From Membranipora membranacea (taxonomy: Eukaryota > Bryozoa > Gymnolaemata > Cheilostomatida > Membraniporidae): DNA of 64,000 bases. Below the pieces are notes generated by a model, which was not told where the DNA came from, ran no database searches, and was given only the letters and a program-made list of their open reading frames with translations. The stretch spans positions 32,090,162 to 32,154,161 of the forward strand of contig OU612067.1 in assembly GCA_914767715.1 (NCBI GenBank), written 5' to 3'. The position numbers and the translations under genes were made by a program. Position 1 is the first letter of the stretch. Each line of letters starts with the position of its first letter. This document shows, in pieces, positions 34,863 to 46,600 of this stretch.

Positions 34863-34995
34863 ATTTTCTTTCCTGTATTTTGGCAATGACTTGTTCTGAC
34901 TTCTTCATTTTCGTTCTGAACAACACTTTATGGTAATTGCCTTTGTGTTCACTGTTGCTGACTGTACACTTTCCCCCACATTCATTACATCGGAT
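34863..34995 (-). CDS. Cys-ribbon exon
   Basis: Acceptor 'ctta tctcacag' before 34995. Frame with 'IRCNECGGKCTVSNSE' (C-x2-C-x3-C) then a basic tail and a stop at 34861. The family has a Cys ribbon after the 'F-x-S-C-L' block. The alternative frame, spliced from the exon at 35774, gives a Cys-poor peptide. Confidence 0.4.
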
Positions 34996-35234
34996 CTGTG
35001 AGATAAGTAATGGTATTTTGATGTATTTTTTTATCACAGACATGCAAGAGAACAAACCCTTGATAATGGTGCAAGGGCATGTTGTCTCCTTTGAGAATTG
35101 CTCCCCTATTCATGGTGAATAATAGATTAGATTATTTTATAAAATTATGTATGGAATCAACATTGCTTTATCGTTGCAGTTGTAAAGTATTCATTCCTTT
35201 TCAGTGAGTTTAAGCAGGGGCCTATATTCTAAAA

Positions 35235-35350
35235 AATTTCATTAACTGACTTTTTAGAGATGAGCATAATGGTCGGGCGCAGCCCGATCCACATGCCGTA
35301 GGCATGGCGGGGAGGGTGTGGGAGGGGCGCTTAAGTGCCCTGCCACCACG
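35235..35350. other. GC-rich island with small inverted repeats
   Basis: 'gggcgcagcccg' and 'catgccgtaggcatg' are short palindromes in a block far richer in GC than the surroundings. It resembles the end of a transposon but no partner end was found. Confidence 0.35.
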
Positions 35351-35773
35351 AAAATTTTTGCATATCGGTAGCAAAATAGTGCAAGCAGAGAGGCATTTCA
35401 ATAGCTCACTGAGCTGTTGGGTACTTTCAGAAAACAACTCAATAGCAGTAGAAGATAAAAAGGTAAAACAAACAAGACAAGACGATTATATAAATAGCCC
35501 AAACCCTGCTTAGTGTTCGTATGTATTGCCAGTACAGTAACTTGCTGTCATCTGACTGGGTCACTGATTGAGAGAGTCATAACATAACTCCTACATCCCT
35601 CACCTAGGTGAGCAGCTGATGGTGGCTTTCATTGTGGGAACTGAAGCACAACTTCTCTGAGTCAAGCTTGCACAGTGACAGTAGACAGTAGTAGTAGGTT
35701 AGCAAGTTCAAGTTGGATGAATTAGAGGGAATGAATAATAATCATAATGATATAGCTGAATAATTCACTCACC

Positions 35774-35832
35774 TCTTAGTAGCTTTCATTGCATCAAACA
35801 TATCTATAACAGTTCTCTTAGTCATGGTTGGG
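35774..35832 (-). CDS. Possible first exon, MTKRTVIDMFDAMKATK
   Basis: ATG at 35832, 17 codons plus two bases, then AG|GTGAGT. Strong donor, start in good context ('accATGa'). It may be an alternative start of the gene below or of a separate transcript. Confidence 0.35.
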
Positions 35833-36087
35833 GCAACTAGAGCAGTGTCAACTGACCCCAATTACCTAGCTTCAACTCAACTCAGTCCAGTCAGCTCATG
35901 CAGCGTGTCCCTGATTCATGTTCCTTTCACTGCAAGTTGTTTTGATTAGCTACTAGGCAACAGTGTCACAAGTTCAATACACTGGGCTTTTGATTGGCTT
36001 GTCCAGCTCAAGTTCAAAAGTCAAACTCTGCATGTAGTAAGCCACACCTAGTCCCAATGACTTGCACACAGTAATAATATTAACCAA

Positions 36088-36140
36088 TGAGCAATCACGG
36101 ATTTTCGTTCACGGATATCCGTGGTCCGTGATTGCTAATA
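36088..36140. repeat. Short palindrome in intron
   Basis: 'gcaatcacgga' ... 'tccgtgattgc' with an inner 'cacggatatccgtg'. Possibly a small foldback insert. Confidence 0.55.
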
Positions 36141-36159
36141 TACGCCACTGAGTTCAAGT

Positions 36160-36286
36160 AGGCAAGTTTGATAAACAATGTGTTTCCTGGTGGATTCTCT
36201 ATCAGGTTCATGGATAGTTGACTCCACCGCATCTGGGTCCGCCTCCTCCTTGGTCAGCACATAGCTACAGTCTTCAGGATCAATAT
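36160..36286 (-). CDS. Linker exon with 'KHIVYQTCLLELS'
   Basis: Acceptor 'gtgttttcag' before 36286; phase 1, matching the donor of 36530-36635. Acidic first part ('DIDPEDCSYVLTKEEADPD'), then 'KHIVYQTCLLELS' equivalent to the family's K-x-I-V-F-x-S-C-L. Its donor is unclear and a stop follows at about 36150. Confidence 0.5.
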
Positions 36287-36529
36287 CTGAAAACACAGCT
36301 AAATAATAAATCATAGTGTCAGGAAGTTGTGGCTCTTGTCTATAAAGGACACAACTCCTATGTTAGTTAGCCAAAGTTGCAATATCATGTGGTAGCAGGC
36401 TGTTACGGACAGTCTCAAGCTGACTGATGATAGCAGTGATGGGAGCGTGAACCTCAGATTATCTATATAGCATAAGGCCTCCATATCTCAGTATAAGATA
36501 AATAGTACAGGTTTTTGGTGTAACTGTAC

Positions 36530-36635
36530 CTTCTGTCACGAAGACCTCATCCTCACTGTCAGGATCAGCATACTGGTGGGGCGTGTTAGATAGTGATGAT
36601 TCCCTCGACATCACCAACGGTACTGACTCAAAATC
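36530..36635 (-). CDS. Acidic linker exon
   Basis: 106 bp; 'acatgttag' acceptor, donor GAAG|GTACAG. Encodes 'SRESSLSNTPHQYADPDSED'. Low complexity and Asp/Ser-rich, typical of the segment after THAP. Confidence 0.5.
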
Positions 36636-36873
36636 CTAACATGTGATCAAAAGTAAAATGATAATCAGTTCCTTGTGCAGTCAAATTATTCCTTTTTGTA
36701 CCAAATCATCGCTTGCTCAAGGAAGGGGATACTCGACCAAGATTATTACGTAAGGGCAGGTTATGTTTTGTCAGCGGCGTTCACTCAACAGACCCTGAAA
36801 TGTGCCATAGCTCCTTGGAATAACATACAATTTTATATCATTTCATGATACCCATGTTACTTTTTCCATTCAC

Positions 36874-36957
36874 CTCAACGGTGTCCACGAGATATTTCAG
36901 CCTCTTGCTGCTTGGCTCTATCAGTGTTGATGTTGGCAGGTCAATACTCTCTGCAAG
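36874..36957 (-). CDS. Linker exon
   Basis: 84 bp, phase 0 at both ends; acceptor 'actcatttcag', donor GAG|GTGAAT. Encodes 'LAESIDLPTSTLIEPSSKRL' and 'KYLVDTVE'. Confidence 0.5.
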
Positions 36958-37190
36958 CTGAAATGAGTGGAAAACCTTTCTAAGCATTTTTAAAAGCCTA
37001 CGATACCTTACCCTAATAATTTTAAAGTGCTCCTCTATTTGAGACATACGCTCAAATGATTCATAAACTGCTGTCTTCCAGTATTATTTGTTGGCGAAGC
37101 ACTATGAAAGCGACCATGAACAGGACCTAAATAGTTTGGCGTCAATATAAGACAGAGAAGTATCCAATTTCTGTTTTTTTTTAACTTTAT

Positions 37191-37346
37191 TGGCATAATA
37201 TTCGTTCGATGAGAATGTTTTACAAAATCAGCTTTCCAAGAAAACAAAAATAGGGGAAAAAAAAAACCAAAATTTTTTTGGTTTTTTTCATCCCTTTTTT
37301 TGTTATCTTGGAAGGCTGATTTTGTAAAACATTCTCATCGAATGAA
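37191..37346. mobile_element. Foldback element, about 156 bp, near TTAA sites
   Basis: Arms of about 53 bp ('ttggcataat.ttcg' ... 'tcatcgaatgaaaattatgccaa') with an A/T-rich loop. TTAA occurs next to both ends (about 37181 and 37359), the target of Kolobok and piggyBac elements. It lies just downstream of the THAP exon, in the intron. Confidence 0.7.
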
Positions 37347-37419
37347 AATTATGCCAAAAAAGTTTAAAAAAAAAAAACTTTCTATCAAGAAGAAAAAAAA
37401 TTTCAATCACTGTTCTGTT

Positions 37420-37690
37420 GTACCAAGGAGTTACTCCGATTCTTAGTGTTTTAAACATACTGTCACCAGGTCTTGTAATGTAGTGAAAGTCAGTAGGATT
37501 GAAATGCTTAGAGCACACCATGAATTTTTTATAACCTGAGGTGATGAACTTATGAAGCTCAAATTCTAAAAAACAACCATTCTGGTGTAGGTAAATATGG
37601 GCTAGGGCCTCTGGGATTTGATGAAAGGAGACATCATTTGGAGATTGTCCATTTGGTGTTTGAACTGATGGACAGTTTTAAAAAAAAACA
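37420..37690 (-). CDS. THAP zinc-finger exon
   Basis: Minus frame: 'NGQSPNDVSFHQIPEAL', then 'GYKKFMVCSKHFNPTDFHY', 'RIGVTPWYN'. The C-x-x-H-F block, the S-F-H-x-I-P block and the terminal P are THAP landmarks (C2CH DNA-binding finger). Upstream 'MPTKKC' and 'NCPSV' could supply the first Cys pair but are separated by a poly-T run (minus) that shifts the frame near 37680. Confidence 0.55.
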
Positions 37691-37699
37691 TTTCTTAGT

Positions 37700-38400
37700 T
37701 GGCATATTTCAAGTGTGTGTTTGTAAATCATCATCATAGTGATGTTACATAACTACCGTAGTAGGTCAGTAATGCCTTTACTTAGTGCAACTGGCCTCTT
37801 CATGCCTGCGTGAGCTAAATGCCTGTTGTTATAAGTCTCAGGCTGAAATACTAGCACTTGGTGACAGGAGGAAAGGAAATAACATATGGTCTTAGGAAGG
37901 AGTTATCTGATCTAGGTTATATTTTCTTGATTATATAGGTCAAAAAATGTAGGTTTTTACAACTCCACTATTCTGAATATAAATGTCAATTTTGAGGCTA
38001 GGACATATTCCCAAACCTATTCAGGGCAGTTTGAAGGCATTTGAGCATGACAGTCTTTGAAACTTTGGAATCCCTTTAAGACAAATTCACACTTACTAGA
38101 ATGTTCCAAATTATAATGTTTTGTATTGTGAACAAAGTCTTGGAAGTCATGATTCTTAAAATAAAACTAATACATGTATGTGATAGTACATTTTATTATG
38201 TTACACGGCTGGAACAAGGAATATTTGGGACGGAATATTTTAAGCAACAGCCACTTAACATACACAACGAAACAATTTGTGTTATCAGCAAGAGTGAAAG
38301 GGGTGGGAGGTAGGGCATTGACCACTCTCTCCTTTGCGGTGGAATAATGGAGGCGTTGTATTTCTACATTTTGCATTCTTCAAACATTCTCTGAAACATT
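37700..38400. other. No gene seen
   Basis: AT-rich. Confidence 0.4.
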
Positions 38401-38890
38401 CTCTCACGCCCTTTCTTCCTCCCTATCTCCATCCTTCCCTATCTCCTTCCCTATCTACCTCCCTATCTTCCTCCCTATCTACCTCCCTATATCCATCCTT
38501 TCCTATCTACCTCCCTATCTCCTTCCCTATCTACCTCCCTATCTTCCTCCCTATCTACCTCCCTATATCCATCCTTTCCTATCTACCTCCCTATCTCCTT
38601 CCCTATCTACCTCCCTATCTCCATCCTTTCCTATCTACCTCCCTATCTCCTTCCCTATCTACCTCCCTATCTCCATCCTTTCCTATCTACCTCCCTATCT
38701 CCTTCCCTATCTACCACCCTTTCTCCATCCTTTCCTATCTACCTCCCTATCTATCTCCCTATCTCATCTCCTTCCCTATCTACCTCCCTATCTCCATCCT
38801 TTCCTATCTACCTCCCTATCTCCTTCCCTATCTACCTCCCTATCTCCTCCCCTATCTACCTCCCTATCTCCTTCCCTATCTCCATCCCTG
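38401..38890 (+). repeat. CCTATCTACCTC minisatellite
   Basis: About 490 bp of pyrimidine-only repeats made of 'ccctatctacctccctatct' and 'ccatcctttcctatctac' variants, higher-order period about 64 bp. The long open frame it produces (repeats of YLPPYL) is a by-product. Confidence 0.9.
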
Positions 38891-39009
38891 TAGTTTAGGA
38901 GATAATGATATGTATAAATAGCAAAGTTTTGTGCCACTTTTCAACCACTCATATTTTTTATTAGTGATTAAATTTTGCTAAGTTATGAGTACAATGGAAT
39001 ATATATGCG

Positions 39010-39148
39010 TCAGTTCAATTTAGGAATAATCTGCTCAATGCAGATCCTGGCATTTGACTCTGCCATGTTCATTATAGAGTTTTGCTGTTCTATCAGGTCC
39101 ACGCGCTGCTGCATGAGTAGTATGATCGCCTGATCATCACTGACCACA
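39010..39148 (-). CDS. Terminal exon, helical C-terminus
   Basis: Acceptor 'attttattttttag' before 39148, open to TGA at 39010. Encodes 'DDQAIILLMQQRVDLIEQQN' and 'NARICIEQIIPKLN', a predicted amphipathic helix such as ends Myb/SANT-like or regulatory proteins. An exon with donor ACC|GTAAGC at 39341 may precede it. Family unknown. Confidence 0.45.
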
Positions 39149-39659
39149 CTAAAAAATAAAATTATAAAGGTCTCGCAATCATTGAGGTGTCGCATCCTCC
39201 TCATTACTCGCTGAGGACAGTGTGAACTCATAATCCTTACATTTCTAAAAAGAAATTTTATTGCGCTTTTAATCTATTGTTAAAGTCATGAATTATAAGA
39301 GCAGCGCTGAGCAATAGATTCCCACATTTTAAATGCTTACGGTTTTTGGGCTCGCCTAATCCGCGGGCTCCAACTCCACTGCCTTCCTTTTTCGTCTGAT
39401 GCGAAAGAGATGTGTATATGTATGTTTTGTGTCATAAAATTTTATTAATACACTGGATATGTTACATCGAGGATAAATGGCTGTTATTTTTGTAGATTTG
39501 AAGCAGTGAGAAATAAATTACATCCCCTCAGTTAGGATGATTGTTCTTAAACAAGCAAGGGATTTTGAAAATGCAAATGTCCTAAATGTTTTCATCATGA
39601 GAATATTTGACTTTAACCTGTCTATTTGAGGTTTCTAAAAGGGAGTAAAAGAAATAATT

Positions 39660-39687
39660 TGGATGGATGGATGGATGGATGGATGGC
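39660..39687 (+). repeat. (GGAT)n microsatellite
   Basis: About seven units of 'ggat'. Confidence 0.9.
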
Positions 39688-39819
39688 AAATGAGACCGTG
39701 TGAAGTTAGAGTTAGTTAGTTAGTTGAAAGTTAGAGGATAAGCATTTTGAAATATGGCCACACTTTGAATCGGTGTACAAGAAAATCCCGGTGATTTTAT
39801 AATGTACACTAAAGGTTGG

Positions 39820-40020
39820 TCCACATTGTCCCAGATGAAATTTGGATGCCCTCCCAGATGCTGATCCCAGATGGTCACAGTCTTATGTTCACATTGCAAA
39901 ACTCATCCCATTGTAGCAATTAGGGTTTTTATCTGGGATTGTGATAGGATAATCATGACATGTGTTCAGATTGTCTAGGATCATCCCAGATCGTCCCAGA
40001 TATTCCCAGATCATCCCAAT
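39820..40020. repeat. 'TCCCAGAT' motif cluster
   Basis: Seven or so imperfect 'tcccagat' copies plus one inverted 'atctggga' in 200 bp. Possibly the body of a small non-autonomous transposon; no ends seen. Confidence 0.45.
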
Positions 40021-40440
40021 GTTTTATTCAAATAGTACGCAGATGTAAAATGAGTCTGGGTCAGTATATTGAAACACACTGCACTATAAGAAGTTGATGC
40101 CTCCTGTATAAATAAGTCTATCAGCTTCACTTATTGATAATATTAATAATAATAACTAGAAATTCTGCGATCATAAACGCCACAAAACTTCAGGGGTGTG
40201 GATGACATACACACAGGATGTCGATTGAGTTTATGATGGATGGCCAATTGGCAATGTCATTATTGTTGCAAATTAAAATTAAAATGTCCTTTCCATACCT
40301 CCCATGAGGTAGACAGCCTGAGTATCATTGTCCTATTATGTACCAGAACTCCCCAACAAATATTTTCAGTGAATACAGCCTAGAATACAGCTCAAGAAAA
40401 ATGTTATAATTGTGGTATATAAATATAATTTGTGGTATAA

Positions 40441-40940
40441 TAATAGATTATTGAATGGAGAGACATGTAGTGGGAGCTATCTCCCCCGAAATTAATTTTA
40501 TGTCGGAGTTCCAGCAGAATCAATAATGGACACATAGAAAGTCATTGGACTTTAACCAAATTCCCTTTTAAACAATTCAGTAGCCAATTTAAAACTTCCA
40601 GCCACTGCTTTTTTGTTGACGCTACGCCACTTCTCATGCAGTCTAATTATAGATTATTGACTGGAGAGACATGTAGTTGGAGCTATCTCCCCCGAATTTA
40701 ATTTTAGGTCGGAGTTCTTGTAGAATCAATATTGGACACATAGAAAGTCATTGGACTTTAACCAAATTCCCTTTTAAACGATGCTAGCCCATTTAAAACT
40801 TCCCGCCACTGCTGTTCTTTTGACGCTACTCCACTTCTCATGCAGTCTAATAATAGATTATTTAATGGAAAAACATGTAGGGGGAGTTGTTTCCCTCAAA
40901 TGTAATTTGAGGTCGGAGTTCCAGCAGAATAATTATTGGA
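40441..40940 (+). repeat. Tandem repeat, about 204-bp unit, 2.5 copies
   Basis: Starts at about 40441, 40646 and 40850, each 'ta.tagattatt.a.tgga' followed by 'acatgtag..ggag'. Copies 1 and 2 are about 90% identical. Confidence 0.85.
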
Positions 40941-41233
40941 ATGTCTGTACTCAGCCTGATGATGTGTTGTTAACTCTTTGTCACCTGTCCAATTAATCAC
41001 TTATTGATTAATTAATCAATTACGCGGCAAATGGAAAAACACACCTGGCGAAGGTAAGTATGACGTTACCTTTAATCTTTCCTTCACAACCTTACTGTGA
41101 TATTTGTGCAATTCTGTGATATTTACATTCCTCCTATTTATTCTCCTTATACACCCTTATTTATTCCCTATTTATTTGCCATTTATTTGCCATTAATTCG
41201 CCTACACTGCTGCTCTGTTACTGCTTATACATC

Positions 41234-43186
41234 ATGGGTAGACGTCAAGGAAGAACCGGTGAGTTTTACTGTTATACTTTGTATATTCACTGTGTGCTAA
41301 TCTTAATGTCATAAAAATGCGGTGCTTCTGCATGCAACCAAGGTGCACTTGTGTGATTCCTTCAGTACTATGTTGAATGCAAATCTGTGAATTTGATGAG
41401 TGCATGTGGAGCTTTTAAGTTGCTGGTGTTAATGATGTTCGATGCATGTGTGTTTTAGGAGCTGTTTCATCGTCATCAGGAGCCTGGGGAAGACAGACTC
41501 GGTCCCAAGAAACTACACAAGAACAAGCCGTTCCATCCAGATCTAGTACGCCCACAGACGAGCTCTTGGTGCGTCTCCAGAGGATTCAAAGCACCGGTAA
41601 GTAAGCTCTTGATTGACATATTTCTGTTGCATCGTTTACTAGGATTGATTATTCTACCCGGTACTTGCTGTTATAATTTGTCAATATCCCTCATTTTGTT
41701 GTTCCTAGATGACTCTGACGATACTGATAGAGACCCACACTTTGACCTTGAGCAGGCTCTACTTGGGGCTGATGAGGATGACGGGGACCTGGCCCAAATC
41801 AGCGAAATTCCAGATCCAGCCATGGAAACTCTTGGAGGTGAGTGTTCACCAATGACTTCTCTAGCAATGCATTATTGGTTGGCCTTCGTCTCGACTGATC
41901 TTCTACTATGTTACACTAATAGCTGAAGCACTGCTTACTGTGATTGAAAATTGTGAACCATGTTTGCTGTAGACACTGATGGAGGCCACGGTTCCCGCCT
42001 CAACTTGAGGAACGTTCGGGATAGGCAGAGGACGAGGAGGAGTGTGAGGCACTAGACGGCAGCTGGTGTCCTCATTGGTGACAGGTGCCAACACACCGCA
42101 GACAGTGGAGTTTTCCAATGCCAACTGCTCTCTCAGGAGCAAGGAGAGTCAATCTTCAAGACTGTCAGGAATGACATCGGCTCTGAGCAGGGCAGGTTGA
42201 ACTGGTATGCTAGCCATATCAAGGAAGTAAGTTGTTGTTATTGATCTAGATTGACTCTCATGCTGTGCTGCATTGCTTGCTTTCTACTATTGCCTTAAAA
42301 ATGACAAATTGTGTTTACCGTGCCCATAAAGGTATTTGTTTTAACTTTCACCTTTCACATTCAATTTCAGGATGAAGTGAAACGATCTAGGAAGAGGCCT
42401 GGTGTCCCAGAGGAAAAGAGGCGCACTGGCACAAAGAGTGCGCGCTACTACCTCCCTCTGGATGGGAGCCAGGATGTGCGGGTTGAGATGTGGTGCGGCA
42501 CCCTTGCCCTCAACTACAAGGCAGTGAGTTTGATTTAATAATAACTCTCTTCAAACCGAGATTTGTGCCATTTAGTTTTTGATAGAAGGGTAATTGGTTC
42601 ATGACTTCCTGTCTGTTCACTATCACTGCATTCAATTCAATCTTTTTTATCCAAACAGGGACTTAATAGCAAAAGAAGAAGTGTGAATGGGGTGAGAGAG
42701 AAGCGGGTATACAGGGGCACTCCCAGCAACAAGTTAACCGAGACAGACACAGAGGACAAGGCCCGGCTGGTGACAGAGGCGCGCCAGATGATGCGGAGCC
42801 ACTACTGCCGCACTTCCAGCAGAAGGCAATATCTCCATGCTGGAGTTCACCTGGCGGACCTCTATAGAGAGTTTTTGAAGAGTGTGTCTGAAGAGGAGAG
42901 AAAGCCCAGCCACACCTGGTTCTATACTTTTTGTGGCACCAATTACAATCTTGGTACCCACAAACCAAAAAGTGATAAGTGAGTTGAACATCTTCCATTG
43001 CTTAGCAACCCTCCGTGATTATTTTGCGTTCCATGTTTTGTGTTCGTTATCAAATTGAGTGTTCATGGTTCATTCCTTCCAGAGAACTGAACTTTGTTAT
43101 TGTAACTTCCCGCTGTGACCAGTGTGTTATGTTATGAGGCTTACCTCAGCAGGCAGCTGGATGTCGAAGATCAGACAAAGACAGTG
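41234..43186 (+). pseudogene. Seven-exon transposon-derived gene with in-frame TAG
   Basis: Exons 41234-41258, 41459-41596, 41709-41837, 41973-42226, 42371-42523, 42659-42978 and 43083-43186, all GT-AG, phases consistent (1,1,1,0,0,2). Start ATG at 41234 (MGRRQGRT). Exons 2-3 are Ser/Gln then acidic ('DDSDDTDRDPHFDLEQALLG'). Exon 4 has a TAG at 42053-42055 where the frame otherwise continues. Exon 6 carries 'QMMRSHYCRTSSRRQYL' and 'FCGTNYNLGTHKPKSD', the S-H-Y-x-R and F-N-x-x-x-x-x-P-x-x-D blocks of a widespread animal transposon-encoded protein with a following C-x-x-C; exon 7 has 'CDQC' then a frameshift. The catalytic part would follow but is absent; the region ends at a young LINE. Confidence 0.6.
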
Positions 43187-43189
43187 GTA

Positions 43190-43604
43190 AGCTTCGACCT
43201 ACAGCAAATATTACCATTTCCTAAGCTGAGGTCCAGTAAGCAGACAGTTTATAAATCGCGAATGGTCCTTTGCAATCTCTGGGTTCTATAACCTCTGCAT
43301 AATGTCTGCATGCATTTTCACACACGATGATGCTATGGCGCAGCCTCCCCCCCACCCCCAGTCCCAATTTTTCATCATCCGACAATTTAGTTGATTTTTA
43401 TTGGTCTAAAGGTTTTACCCAGGCTATTGTTATTCCTATACAGGTATGTCAATGCTGGTATGAAACTGTGAAATGTTCTGTAGACAAACCTACTGCTGAT
43501 CCAAGTAGAACAGCAGGCGGGAATGGAGCTGGTAAACCTACTTCTAAAAGAGTAAGTACCCTAGGAGATCTACAACTGAAGACATGAGAATTAGGTTAGT
43601 ATTG
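43190..43604. other. No gene seen
   Basis: Spacer between the last exon and the LINE target site; short C-run near 43345. Confidence 0.4.
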
Positions 43605-43613
43605 TATAGAAGT

Positions 43614-46600
43614 AACTCTACCTGGAGAAGATCCCCGGATTCACCCAGACGGTCCCAAGTCCGTGTAAAAGAGGAGGGTTGTGTCTGGGTCAACTACCCA
43701 TTCACATAAAAAAAAACCCAGTTACAGAAACAGAATCGAATAATCTTACCCAAAATAGTTACGGAGGACGCAGAAAAAGAAAATTCCAGCCTCGAGAAGG
43801 CTACATGACCGGCAGAGACCAAACCCCTCGGGAAGTTTCTGTTGTGAATTTGGATAGGAGTACATTTCTGCTGGCCCCGCGACAACTACTACGTGTTGGT
43901 GCCTGGAATGTCAGGACCATGTATGCGGACGGGCGCACCGAGCAGGTGGTGGGAGAGTTCCGACGAATGAAGCTGGAGCTTCTGGGTATAAGTGAGAGCA
44001 GATGGACGAGAGAAGGAGAGGAGAGATTGGAGACTGGAGAAATAGTGTTGTACTCGGGAAGGCAAGATAATCAGCACCATCAGGGTACGGCTTTGATGTT
44101 GACCTTGAAGGCGAGAAAGAGCTTGATTGATTGGAAGCCAATCAATCCGCGACTGATGACAGCTAGATTCGAGGGAAAATGCACCAACCTAAGTGTCATT
44201 GTTTGTTATGCCCCGACCAACGAGGCAGAGGATGAGAAAAAGGATGAGTTCTATATGTCCCTACAGAAGGCTAAAGATGAGGTCCCCAGACATGATATGC
44301 TTCTGGTTCTGGGAGATCTCAACGCACAAGTTGGAACGGTCAACATAGGGATGGAGGATACTTTAGGGCAGCATGGAGTTGGGGCGGCGAACGATAATGG
44401 AGAGAGGCTTATACAGTTTGGAAGAATAAATGGCATGGTGATTGGGGGTTCTATTTTCCCTCACAAAGATATACACAAGTTAACGTGGCGTTCCCCTCGC
44501 GGACAGCTAACTCAGATAGACCATTTGCTGATAAACAGGAAGTGGAGGAGATCCCTGCATGATGTGAGAGTGATGCGATCTGCAGATGTGTACAGCGATC
44601 ATTATCTGATCCTTGGAAAAGTGCGACTCAAACTAGCCGGAAAGTGTAAAGCGCCGAGTCTAAAGGCTAAATGGAATCGCAATCTACTTAAACTGACGAA
44701 GATAAAAGAAAGGTTCACAGCAGCAATGGAGAATAAGTTCAGTCAACTTCAGGAATTACCGGAAGATACCCCTGTTAATGAAAGATGGACGAAGATCAAG
44801 GAAGCATACCATGATGTTGGAGAAGAGATAGTAGGAAGAGAAAAGCGCAGGGAACCTGCACACTGGATGTCAGAAAGATCATGGGAGTTGATAGAACGAA
44901 GACAGGAAGCAAGGCGTAAAGTCTTGGGCACTCATTCAAGACGCGTAGCAGCACGCCTAGAGGAAGAGTACAAAGAGTTTGCGAAGTTAGTCAAAAAGAG
45001 CGTGCGGAAGGACAAGAGGGACAACATCGAAGATATGGCAGGAGCTGCACAAGAAGCTGCTGACATGGGTCAGATGAAGGCAGTGTACGATATCACGAGA
45101 GAGCTGAGCGGAACGAGGCGGAAATCAACTGCTAGACTCAAGGACAAGAATGGTCAAATAGTTGTTGACCCCAAAGAACAAGCAAAGATCTGGACAGCGC
45201 ACTTTCAAGAAGTTCTTAATCAGGCAGAGCCTGAGGACCCCTTGGATATACCCAGCACAGGTACGGATTTGGAGATAGATGATGATCCACCTAGTCTTTC
45301 GGAGATTGAAGAGATTATCAAAGCCTCGCGCAATGGTAAAGCGCCAGGAATTGATGAGCTACCTGCAGAGTTTTTACGCTGTAACAGTAGCTCATGCGCA
45401 GCAGAACTCGAGACATTGTTCTCGGGTATATGGAGAGAAGAAGACATCCCACAAGACTGGAGGCGCGGTGTGATCATCAAACTGCCCAAGAAAGGAGACC
45501 TGAGTAAGACAACAAATTGGAGGGGTATTACTCTACTACCGTATATCAGTAAAATATTTCTGAAGATTTTACATCACCGAATTGCCGGAGCCCTAGAGGA
45601 GAACAGAAGTCTAGATGAAGAGCAAGCAGGTTTTCGCAGCGGAAGAAGTTGTACAGACCACATATTTACACTGAGGAACATCATAGAACAATGTGAAGAA
45701 TGGAGGATGCCCCTGTACGTCAATTTCATTGATTTCAGGAAAGCTTTTGACAGCATTCATCGGGAGAGCATGTGGAAAGTGATGAAGTTTTATGGTATCC
45801 CTGATAAACTCATCACTCTGACACGGGCGTTCTACACCGGGTATGCGTGTAAAATGCAAGGCGGAGCAGAGGACGATTACTTCGAAGTAAAATCAGGAGT
45901 TAGACAGGGCTGCGTAATCTCACCTCTGTTATTTATCATGGCTACAGACTTAATAATGAAGCAAGTACAAGCGACACATCGAACTGGACTCCGATGGAAT
46001 CTTACAACCAAGCTGAATTATCTAGCTTATGCAGACGATGTCGCGCTATTTTCTACAACACATGGAGGGATGCAAACAGTTACAGATAAGCTCATAACAA
46101 CAGCGAGTAAAGCGGGATTGCACATCAATGAACAAAAGACGAAAGTTTTGAGGATTCATCGAGATGGAATGGGCCCTGCATCTAACAACAATTTCACAGT
46201 CAGCAACAAGTCACTCGAGTTTGTAGATAACTTTTTGTATCTTGGTGCGAAAATTGATGCGTCTGGTGGTGCAGCAGCAGATGTCAAGAACCGCATCAAC
46301 TCTGCAACTACAGCTTTTTACAGACTGAACAAGGTGTGGAGATCAAGAAGTATGAGCAACCATCTCAAGTTCAAACTCTACAACTCGAACGTGGTGTCTG
46401 TGCTCCTCTATGGATGTGAAACATGGCGAATGACGAAAGTGGATATGGACAAACTGGAGGTATTTCACATGAACTGCTGCCGTCGGATATTGAAAATATA
46501 TTGGTGGTCCAAAACTTCCAACTTGGAAGTATGTGAACGCAGCAAGCAGAAACCAGTCTCTCAGCACATTGAAGTTAGAAGATGGAGATACCTAGGACAC

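Larger units (their letters stand above)
31070..37690 (-). pseudogene. THAP + Mutator/Kolobok-type transposase + YqaJ nuclease gene
   Basis: Multi-exon minus-strand gene. Order: THAP finger (37420-37690), linker exons (36874-36957, 36530-36635, about 36160-36286), Cys ribbon (34863-34995), N-terminal transposase exon (34616-34779), Mutator-type core (33707-33797, 33247-33459, 32832-33052, 32200-32586) and a YqaJ-like exonuclease exon (31070-31359). Introns are GT-AG. Phases agree for 36530/36286 and for the run 33707-32586. This architecture is known from transposon proteins of animals, probably Kolobok-related. Likely role: DNA binding by THAP, then transposition. Breaks: a frameshift at an 11-base A run (about 32510), a frameshift in the YqaJ exon and a substituted catalytic Asp. 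Hence probably inactive, although homopolymer errors could be assembly artefacts. Confidence 0.65.

Noticed and set aside
35235-35350. GC-rich block as a CpG-island promoter
   Set aside because: Only about 100 bp, palindromic and without an adjacent first exon on either strand; transposon end is at least as likely.
38334-38921. 195-codon open frame of YLPPYL repeats
   Set aside because: It is the translation of a pyrimidine minisatellite; no start context, no non-repeat domain.
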